Shown here: piece after piece, positions 56,012-64,000 of the stretch
Layout of the letters: each line of letters opens with the position of its first letter
Position numbering within the stretch: position 1 is the stretch's first letter
Origin: Kappaphycus alvarezii
Taxonomy: Eukaryota > Rhodophyta > Florideophyceae > Gigartinales > Solieriaceae
DNA: 64,000 nt
Reading direction: 5' to 3'
Assembly: GCA_002205965.3 (NCBI GenBank)
Contig: NADL03000682.1
Span: 310,001 to 374,000, forward strand
Made by a program: the position numbers and the translations under genes
Notes under the pieces: generated by a model
Database searches by the model: none
The model's input: only the letters and a program-made list of their open reading frames with translations
What the model was told of the DNA's origin: nothing

Positions 56012-56109
56012 CTACCTTTGATGCAAGTGCACTGCTGAATCTACCAGGTGCAATCCCTTGCAGAGTGGGGCCGGGAGTTTGGAGTTGTTGAAAAGTACTT
56101 GAACACGGG

Positions 56110-58030
56110 ATGGATGGATCGGGCCTGCGCAGCGGTCAAGTTTGTGTTTTGTATTGCATACTGAACCTGTGCTGTCAGGGATGCCGTCATAGCAAAGGTA
56201 CACAACAGGGCCGACTGGTTTTTTCCCAACATCGCCTCGCGCCCACCAACTCGCACTCCACCTCCGGCGCTCCCGCCGCATGGAGGCGCTGTGCAGAGGT
56301 AGACGTGGGGAAGGCCATGTCTTCCTTACCAAGCGTCCGACTCGCCGATGCAACCACCCGACACCATCCAGGCTCTGTGCTCCCTCTACCCCACCCCTTC
56401 CTAGCCTATCACCCCGCTTTCTCAGACCTCCCGCCCGCCCCTCTCTCATGGTACGGAGGAGGCCGCGGCCTGGATTGCACGAGGAATCTGACGTGACACT
56501 GCTACCAGGCCTGACCGCATAGTTTCATCTCCACAAAACCTCTCCCGATGCAAGTGTCACCGGCCTCGCCGTGCGCACCCAACTCGTCAATCGCATCGCC
56601 CTCTGCGATGAAGTGCTCCACTGAGTCTCTGCCGCTACACTTTCCTTTTTACACAGCCAAACTCCGGCAAATCCGCCCCATAGCTATCGGGACTGCTCTC
56701 CGCCGCATTCTTACGACGAGTCTCCTCCCTCACACACGAACGACAAAGGAGACTTGGTTGCCCGCTACCGAACGGCAAATGGATCAAAGCTGGGATGGAT
56801 GCAGCTGTGCATGCTACGCGGCACCTCCACCATCACCACTCCCACACCTTCCCAGACCGCCATCGCCGTTATTGATGCCTCTCACGCGTTCAACAGCGTA
56901 GGCAGGCAGTCGTTGCTCAACGCTCACCGGCCAGCACGCGCAAGCTGGCGCGATTTATCAACATGGTTTGTCCGCTCGCAACCTCCGCTCCTTGCCCCGA
57001 CCCGTGAGCGTGCCATGATTCTTAGCGCGCAGGGCACCCCGCAAGTTGACCCGGCCAGTGTGCTCATGCTCACCCTTACAGTCCAGTCCTTTTTACTTGA
57101 CCTTGCGAAAGACCCGGACCTCATCTGCTTCCTCAATGGTATGCGGACGATGGCACATTCGTAAGCACACTCCCCGCCCTCCGTCGAGCCCTCACTACAC
57201 TCCTGCAACACGGTCCTTCCCTTGGCTCCACCTCAACATGCGCAAGACGCACATCTACTGACCCCACAGACTCTTCAGCGGGCAAGTAGTTTCTCTCAGA
57301 CTTTCCACTACAGCAATCCCCCGCCATGGTTTCGAGCCCCTCGGTGCGCTTATAGGCACACGCGAATACACGCACGAGTTGCTCCGCACGATGACCGCGT
57401 GCTGCCGTCGGACCGTCGACAAGCGCTAGCTTATGCGAGACCCACAGGCCCGTTTCCACATTCATCGCTTGTGTGCTCCCTCCGCCTGCATGATGCTACA
57501 CGCGTTCGGCCATGCGTCAAATCCTGCGACCTTTTTTTGAGCCTCTACAACGGGAGTTTTGCGAAAAGCTCAATAACGTTCCCCCCACCGGTACAGCCTG
57601 GACCCACAGCCTGCCTCCCGATCAGACTTGGTGGACACGGCTTTTCCGAAATCGGCCCCTTCCTCGCCGACATCGCTGCTGCCAGCATCATCGACGCTGC
57701 CGCTGCTCGCAAACGCACCACCCGATACTCTTCCGTCCAGACTGCGGACCAATCGTCATGCTTTAAGAGACAGGCATTCCCTTGACAATAAAGCCCGCCC
57801 GCTCCGTCATGGTTTCGCCGACCGTATCCCCGGGCACCCCGATGTCGCGGTCCGGGAAAGCGTGACGCGACTGCCCTTGGTGCATCCCCTCAACACACGT
57901 CAGCCAACCGAACTAGGATGCAGCAAGAGACGCGGGCCCGTCTTTATTGGCGTGACGCGGACTGGGAGGCCAAGCCTTGTGCCTCCCAACACAGCGACAA
58001 TGGTATCCGTCCTCCTATCAGGCCCCTGAC
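56110..58030 (+). pseudogene. LINE-like (non-LTR) reverse transcriptase remnant
   Basis: Plus-strand text across frames shows VDVGKAMSSLPSVRLADATT, AKLRQIRPIAIGTALRRIL, GSKLGWMQLCMLRGTSTI, TAIAVIDASHAFNSVGRQSL (motif A, Asp at 56874), ILSAQGTPQVDPASVLMLTL (motif B, normally GTPQGDP) and the catalytic YADD at 57140-57151 in YADDGTFVSTLPALRRALTT. It then reads HLNMRKTHIY in a shifted frame. The order and spacing match non-LTR RTs. The catalytic Asp pair is intact, but stops and frameshifts disrupt the ORF. No endonuclease domain, poly-A tail or target duplication was recognised. Text decays after about 57.6 kb. Confidence 0.75.
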
Positions 58031-58560
58031 AGGCAATGGTCTGGGTGGTTCAAACGCACCTCGGCCTACCTGTGTACCGTACACCCCGGCAGTCCTCCGG
58101 CTGCACTGTCACAAGCCCATGGAGGCCCATGGACACCCAAGGCGACATAGCAGCAGACCTTCCCTCCACCGACAAAACTCAGTTCCAACGCCCTGTTAAC
58201 GCACATCACACGGGCCGTCAGCCGGTACCAGGCACAAGAAGGCACCGCCCCTGTCCCCGAGGGCAGAGCTCCACCCCGCAGATGCTTTCATGCTTGCCCC
58301 TCCCAACGCGGTATCGCTGCCACCGCGCGCAGTCGCGTGCGATATCGCGGCAGCAGCGCCCGTCAAGTGGACCACTTGCACAAAGGCCGGATGGATCGTC
58401 GGTGGTGCAGCGGACTGCGCAGCCGCTATCCTGGGTGGTGTTGTTGGACGGTGGGTTACGGTATGTTGTTTCCGTCGCAGACGATAATCGTCTTGTTGAT
58501 GAACACGTGTTCACGTAAAATGAATACAAAAAGACCCCGAATTCTACCGTAGTTGTGCAG
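58030..58560 (+). pseudogene. Decayed 3' part of the LINE-like element
   Basis: Continuing plus-strand frames (for example MDTQGDIAADLPSTDKTQFQ; APPNAVSLPPRAVACDIAAA) are Pro/Arg-rich and interrupted. They keep the GC-rich character of the RT remnant and are best explained as its continuation. No separate gene is evident. Confidence 0.35.
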
Positions 58561-58597
58561 TAATTCTCATCGAGTACAAGTATGTAATGTGTATTAA

Positions 58598-58636
58598 AGG
58601 GCTCTTTACTACAGTACTGTAATACTGTAGAGCCCT
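58598..58636. repeat. Inverted repeat with a GTACTGTA-type core
   Basis: AGGGCTCT at 58598-58605 pairs with AGAGCCCT at 58629-58636 around a centre containing ACAGTACTGT, itself a perfect palindrome. It is followed by CTGTACTGTACATGTACAGT. It lies just before the candidate gene starting at 58672. Confidence 0.7.
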
Positions 58637-58671
58637 CTGGTAGTCATGCTACTGTACTGTACATGTACAGT

Positions 58672-59697
58672 ATGGCCAGCTCCCCCAACCAGTCATCCCC
58701 ATCCGCCGTTCACTCGGACGACCTCCACACAGAGGCATACCGTACCGTACATATATCCGCCTCACCAAAAGTCCCTCTCACCCCGACCGCTCCTAGCCAA
58801 GTACACCGCCCAGTCCCACCCCCCAACAATCCATGCGCCATCACATACCGCCAGCCTGATTACCGCTTACCAGTCTACACACGGCACCCCCGGCAACCAC
58901 GAGCATCAATTGTCGTCACCGCCACCGCGCCAAGCCAAGCCTCTGCATTCGCACCGAACAAACCTTTCCATCGCACCAACATCCGCAACCACACCACGGA
59001 AACGGCAGTCAAACCAACCCTTCACCGCACAAAAAGTCGCCATAAACACACCATACCGTCACTTTTGCACCCCTTGCCCCCCGTTCACACAACTCATCCA
59101 GCTCAAGCAAACCAAACTTGATCTGCGCGAGGCGGCAAGGGCGTTTCGCAACCCTACCCTGCCACCGAACAATTCCCCCCGGCCCCCCCCTTCTTAACCC
59201 CATGGCGTGCGGTGTTGCCCGTGCGCTCGGGGTTTCATGGCGGGGTGTCGGGCTGCCTTTTGCAGTATGCAAAGCGGGGATGGTCCTTGATGGATGGGCC
59301 GTGCAATTCGGTGTGCTTGGTGTGAGTGAGCAATGCGTGACAGGGTTTGGGACACGTCTGTTGTTTCGGGGCAAATGCGTGTGCGATACCGCTTGCTGCT
59401 GCGGAACAGTGGGGCGTGGTAATCGTACTGCAGCTAGATGGAAAAGCGCGTGGTTCAGTCCGTGGCGTTTGGCGTTTGGCTAGGGCAGGGCACAAGGGAC
59501 AAGACGCTCATTCTTTGGCATCTGCGAGGGCTATGGAAGCTGGAAACGTGAGTGGCGTGGAATTCGCATGGGGAATTCGAGGTGGTGCTGCCGCGGGGAT
59601 TGCGCATGAGAAGATTACACTCCACTTGACGGGGGGGACTGGCACCTGCAAAGATTCAAGCGGGCCTGCGGAACAGACACAACTTGACAACGGCTGA
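58672..59697 (+). CDS. Candidate host gene, unknown, with frame changes at poly-C
   Basis: The ATG at 58672 begins MASSPNQSSPSAVHSDDLHT. A Pro/Thr-rich stretch follows, then IQLKQTKLDLREAARAFRNP (to about 59160), LLNPMACGVARALGVSWRGV and GLPFAVCKAGMVLDGWAVQF (59190-59310), and AEQWGVVIVLQLDGKARGSV through AWGIRGGAAAGIAHEKITLH to a stop at 59697. The three parts lie in different frames. Switches fall near C-runs (about 58818, 59182-59189) and a G-run (about 59365). The second half looks like a folded, partly hydrophobic domain. No family recognised; introns or decay are alternatives. Confidence 0.4.
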
Positions 59698-59699
59698 AC

Positions 59700-60160
59700 C
59701 AATGCCTACTCCTGCAAAGGGGATGGGAGAAAATATCTGTTCCTCAAGGTTTGCAATCGTGTCGAGGTACGGCTGGATGGACACGACATGGTCCGTGAAG
59801 GATCGCGTGGGGTGCGTCCTCAGAGCAGAGGAAACAAGTTGCCCTTGACGCGCGAGAGTGTATCGGCCATTGTGGGGCAGGGTTGAAGTAACCAATTTGC
59901 CAGACCTTGGTCCTTTGAGGGGCGCTACACCCATCGTGTGTTGCACACTGTGCTGTACTGTACTGTACTGTACTGTCCAACATTACAGTGCATGTAGGTC
60001 TGTCGCATGGTCTCCGAACAGTAATACTGTAAGCTCCCAGAGTGGTGTTGCAGTTACCCAGCTTTGCAGTTTAGATCCAACAAAATGTAGATGAGTTCGG
60101 AAATTCAAGCAAGAGAAAAGATGCACCAAATACAGAATCACTGCTCACAATCAGATAAAA
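59700..60160. other. Spacer with CTGTA pentamer repeat
   Basis: Contains about five tandem CTGTA units at 59952-59975 and a further GTAATACTGTA near 60020. No gene is supported; open frames here are short and unremarkable. Confidence 0.5.
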
Positions 60161-60161
60161 T

Positions 60162-61440
60162 TTATTTCAAAATCAAATTACTACATCCCATCGAGCGGAC
60201 ACAGCATGCAACATAGCTAGTCATCCAAATCGAATTCGGGCTGGCTTTCCGGATATGGCGTGTTTTGCCGCTGACGCCCACGCAGCGCTCTGGGTGGAGT
60301 GGCACCACGGCGAGGAGTGCTCCAATGGAGGACTCGAAATGTGCCTCCATGCGACGCGCTCGCTTGGCCCGGTACCTTGCCTGCACACGAGCGCTTGGAC
60401 AAGATGTCCTCTCCAATTGATAAAGCCTATTTTTCACCCTAGTAGTATAGTGCTTGGCATCTCGGGCGTGCAGCTTGTTGTGCTTGATATGGAAGTTAGT
60501 AAGGGCCAAACACAATCTAAAATATTTGTCATAGTTGCTTTCGTTCCACTTCCATTTAGATGAAACAACAGCCCACAAGCTTGCCATACGCCCGAAAAGT
60601 TTTCCACCAGAATCCTGTCTGACGAAATGCTCTTGTTCTCCTGCTCTTCTGCAATAGTAAGAAACCCATTAACAGGTTTCTTTTTAGGGTGTATGGCCCT
60701 ACATATCTCCTTAATTCCCTGATAACCTTGTCGCACAATAAAGCCCAGGACTCCTGACCGTTAGAAATATCTTGTACCTCCAAATCATCAGACCGTTTAA
60801 AAAGCTGTTCCTTGTGAAATGAAAGCATATTTCGAAAGATATCAAAATCTGACACGGACCCTGGGTAGTGCTCACTACAACCAATCGCCAAACCGTTTGG
60901 AAACACAGATACCTCGACCTTATAACCATACAGCTATGTTTTCCGCAAAATAAATCTTCCCTTCTTGTAAACTTCCTGTCGGTCTAGCTCTGTTGCATAT
61001 CTAGCGTGGGGAAAATTATCGAATGTATCCCGATTGGTAACCAATTTGTTCATGCCATACATACTAGCAGCTCTGGCTACATCTCCTCGTATATCTTGTC
61101 TACGATTACATCAACAAACTTTGACACTTGTCGCTCAAAACTAGGAGCTTTTTGTTGAAAAAGACGTGCATAAAATCCCATTGCCCTCCGCACTTGAGAA
61201 CTGTGAGAACCATAAACAACATATCACGGCCTGTAAAGGGACTTTTCCCCGTCCAACATTGAAGGTTGTTAAAACTTTGTCGGCAACTATGTTGTAAATT
61301 CTGCCAAGCTCTTCTAAATTGAAATTGCGCATTTGTACGATAGCTTGATTACCACCTTTTCGTAGAACATATCTGTAATTGGTGACCTTGAGTCGCAATC
61401 CTCATCGGAGTCATCGTGTATAGGTTCGCTTTCGTACTGA
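60162..61440 (-). pseudogene. Harbinger B transposase (DDE endonuclease), frameshifted
   Basis: From about 61400 the minus strand reads LRKGGNQAIVQMRNFNLEEL then GRIYNIVADKVLTTFNVGRG and, after frame changes, ARPTGSLQEGKIYF. Next comes VFPNGLAIGCSEHYPGSVSD then FDIFRNMLSFHKEQLFKRSD, GYQGIKEICRAIHPKKKPVN and ISSDRILVENFSGVWQACGL. The last part is SKWKWNESNYDKYFRLCLAL with the basic C-terminus near 60200. PGSVSDFDIFR holds the second catalytic Asp and LVENFSG the Glu. At least three frame breaks are present. The enzyme class cuts and joins transposon ends. Confidence 0.8.
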
Positions 61441-62399
61441 TCCAAGCTATCTTCCGGTCAACGGCGGCATCAGCTACAATCTGAGGGCATTTGCGGCTGT
61501 GGTGTGGTGAAGTTCTCCATTTTCGCTTGGACCCTGTTGGTAGTTGATGATGCCTGCTTACTACTACTTTATTGCGTCATTTCGTATATTGTCCACTCTT
61601 TTGTAGAACGCTAGCTCTTTTCCCACCTACCCTGTGTTCAGCTTTGACTCTGGTGTTTGCAAATGTCATTCATATGGCGCCAAATATTCATCAATTTTTT
61701 AAATTTTGTCATCTGCGATAGATGGTGCGCAAAGATATTTTCAAAGATATTTCCACGTGCGCAATTCCATTTCACCGCCTGATTTGGTGGCACCTGGGTA
61801 TTATGTACAAAGGTCTACTGTACGGGAGAAATTTTCGGGTTATTTTACAGTAATGCATGGAAGATGTGGTCAGTTATATCCACGCGGCTAATGCGTTGTG
61901 CGGGATAAGTCGTCGCTGATGGGTAACACTGCAGTATTGTACTATACATGACCTTCCTTACTGTACCGTACATGGCCGGCTCAGAGAACTGTTAAAATTT
62001 CCCGAAAAACTTGTCAAACGGTTACTAAGAGCATCTCCACCGGTGAAACGGCAACTACTGTACAGTACGGCAGAGTACAGTACTGCACACAGAGACCCAA
62101 CTTTACATTTTCTGTAGTGTTGCCCTGCCCCACCAGTGTCAAAAAAGGTAACAAATATAGCCCAGAAAATAATTTAGGGGGTAAAACAACACAATTTATT
62201 CAGATAACCCCTTGCTTCTGCACTATCAGACTTTCCAAGAGCACAATAGCAATTGTTCAAAATTTCCCAGGAAATGAAACCAAAACGAAAAAAGTAGAAA
62301 CCAAGAGTTGATAGCGCTGTTTCTATGAGATAGCGTCTCCTTCATCCCAGTATCCATCAAGTAAACTCAAACCCAAACACTAAAATATGCAACAATTCC

Positions 62400-63233
62400 G
62401 CAACACCATTAAATACATCTGTGCAGGACAAAAAACCGAAAAGCTGTGGCTTCAGCTTCACGCCTAGCGAAGATGAAGCGATTGCAAAAGCTTGGATTGC
62501 AGTGTCAGAGAATCCAATCGTCGGCACGGAGCAGAAGGGTAACGGATTTTTAAAAGTATGCAAGATACGTACAACGACAAGTTCAAGCCGGCAAATCAAG
62601 ACTTCAAAACAATGGAACCAGTCAAGACTAGATGCAAGACTATGCACAAAAAGTGCATGCGATTTGCAGCCTGCCACATACGAGTGGTGAGAATGTATCC
62701 TACAGGTGTATCCACTGGGGAAATCGTCAATATAGCAACAGCTCTTCACCACAGCATGGAAATGAAAGGAGTAGAAGATGAATGTGGGAAGCCATTTCGC
62801 ATCATAAAATCATGGCGCATTCTTTGTAATCATGAAAAGTGCATAGAAGGTGCAGAGGTATCTAGAAAGTCCGACAGCAACAAATTGTCTCCGAAAAAGT
62901 CTGTTGAAGGAGGCGCAGAGTGAGGTCATCAATCCAGAAGAAGGGGAGTTTTTCGGTTGTGAGACGCGCCCTGTTGGTCGGAAAAGAGAAAAAGCTAGCG
63001 AACAGAAAAAAACTGATACGGCGAAGAAGATTCGCCTAGCAGCGGAGAGTTTTACTATTCAGAGGGGGCAGGATGAGGCACTTAAACGGCATTATGATAT
63101 ATTAATATCTTCGAATGCGCCTCCTGGGTGTGACAGCAGTCAATCTGTGGACTACTTCAACATTCTGCGTTCCCGCGCACTCACGGAAATACGTAAGCAG
63201 GAAGAAATCAAAGACGATCAAACCGTAGCGTAA
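62400..63233 (+). pseudogene. Harbinger B partner, SANT/Myb-like DNA-binding protein, frameshifted
   Basis: Plus-strand frames read CGFSFTPSEDEAIAKAWIAV, then SENPIVGTEQKGNGFL, then in a second frame MQDTYNDKFKPANQDFKTME, VKTRCKTMHKKCMRFAACHI and MYPTGVSTGEIVNIATALHH. The third frame (62850-63233) reads KKTDTAKKIRLAAESFTIQR and VDYFNILRSRALTEIRKQEE, ending in TAA. The N-terminal (W/F)T..ED..I..AW...S pattern and the C-terminal helical region match the Myb/SANT-NAM-like partner of Harbinger transposases. Frame changes near 62560 and 62900 break it. Confidence 0.7.
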
Positions 63234-63240
63234 AGTTTAA

Positions 63241-64000
63241 TAAGCCTTCTTCACTCGACGAGCGCATTGAGCGACGAAGGCAAAGTCCGCGGGAGCATCC
63301 GGTCGAGGAACGAGGCCGCCGCCGGTACCACGCAGACTTACTTCTGCGTAGTAGGATGTGATACTGTCTGAAAAAAGCATTCATTACTTAAAATTAAGGA
63401 TTCGATTGAGAATTAAAACTAAACTATTTTAATTGATTAGCCTAAAATTGAGATAAATTCATTCATCACCTTTTCATCGAGGTTCAATTGCACCGTAACT
63501 GTCCGAAGAAAATTTAAAATTTGATAAACTGGAACTAATAATTTTTCACTGAAGTTTTCTAGTAGATTATGTTTAAGGTGATCTGCCGCGGATATTTTAC
63601 CTTCTCATCTTTCTTATAGCAAAATTTTTGTATCTCTTCATAAATACTTTTCTTTTTATGGAGGGATCATGCGATAAAAAGTATCTATATATAACCAAAA
63701 GAGAACTTTATTATCATGTTTGAAGATTAGAAAATGATAATGGCGAGGTACAGTTATATCTTATGAACTTGTGAGCTACAGATCACCTTTGATAATTACA
63801 ACGTGGAAATTGTGGAAATATGGTAAAAAATAAATAGATTTCATATCGTCGCGGTATATCCTTCGCTCAAAAACTCCTCATATTTTCCTTGTTCTGGAGT
63901 GAAAAGTGATATGCATTTCGCTCAGACACATTTGAATTGTTTCTATTTTATATACAACAACAAATATTTCCTACAATAAAATTTCAATAAATCGAGGAAT
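63241..64000. other. AT-rich end of window, nothing supported
   Basis: A short GC-rich patch to about 63350, then AT-rich sequence without open frames, repeats or RNA genes that I can recognise. Confidence 0.45.

Larger units (their letters stand above)
60160..63240. mobile_element. Second PIF/Harbinger-type transposon (Harbinger B)
   Basis: A minus-strand DDE transposase (60162-61440) and a plus-strand SANT/Myb-like partner (62400-63233) are arranged divergently around a spacer of about 1 kb, as in Harbinger elements. It belongs to a different lineage from Harbinger A: its transposase has the NGLAIG...YPGSVSD and KGYQG motifs instead of the Plant_tran motifs. Terminal inverted repeats were not identified. 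GTACTGTA-type palindromes crowd the spacer (61935-62090). Confidence 0.75.

Noticed and set aside
62028-62060. Harbinger B terminal repeat (GAGCATCTCCACCGG)
   Set aside because: It looks like some plant transposon ends, but no inverted partner was found at the other side of the element.

Overview
This is a eukaryotic, repeat-dominated genomic window with no prokaryotic gene organisation. Long AT-rich stretches with almost no open reading frames (about 14.1-20.1, 26.1-35.2, 37.5-41.6 and 63.3-64 kb) alternate with decayed transposable elements. A GC- and C-rich block at about 48.5-60 kb holds the only convincing host genes. A TATA box, a consensus splice donor, a secreted tandem-repeat protein and eukaryotic retroelement and transposon families all indicate a nuclear genome. 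The mix of Ty1/copia elements with a Tudor-like linker, a DIRS-type element, Harbinger elements with a partner ORF, and scattered GTACTGTAC-type words made me think of a marine alga, possibly a red alga. That is inference only; no sequence here fixes the taxon.

Layout. 0-6 kb: decayed coding-like fragments on the minus strand and two small families of peptide-encoding repeats. 6.0-9.83 kb: a minus-strand Ty1/copia element (LTR, RNase H, RT, linker, integrase, gag, LTR) with the protease region missing. 9.97-14.13 kb: a minus-strand DIRS-like element (tyrosine recombinase, RNase H, RT, gag-like region) bounded by about 160-bp direct repeats. 14.8-15.9 kb: a broken coding-like region. 20.1-26.09 kb: a second, more diverged Ty1/copia element with LTRs, gag, zinc knuckle, protease DTG motif, integrase and RT. 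35.2-37.5 kb: a PIF/Harbinger element with a partner ORF on the plus strand and a transposase on the minus strand. 41.7-44.1 kb: a frameshifted minus-strand gene with a SUMO-interaction-like motif. 46.4 kb: a Tc1/mariner-type helix-turn-helix fragment.

48.5-60 kb is the candidate host-gene island. It contains an aspartate-run ORF, two small minus-strand ORFs with hydrophobic segments, an ankyrin-repeat gene (minus) and, divergently from it, a large secreted cysteine-rich tandem-repeat gene (plus) with a TATA box. A LINE-like reverse transcriptase remnant and a further plus-strand candidate gene follow. 60.1-63.2 kb is a second, unrelated Harbinger-type element, again with transposase (minus) and SANT/Myb-like partner (plus) divergent.

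Almost every long gene is interrupted by small frameshifts. In the ankyrin gene all four lie in runs of C. In the cysteine-rich gene all seven lie where one or two bases are missing relative to a sister repeat or the continuing frame. Sequencing or assembly indels therefore compete with true pseudogenisation as the explanation, and coordinates of such genes are given as whole loci rather than as single clean reading frames. Open frames in the supplied evidence often begin at non-ATG codons, so starts are stated only where an ATG is visible.
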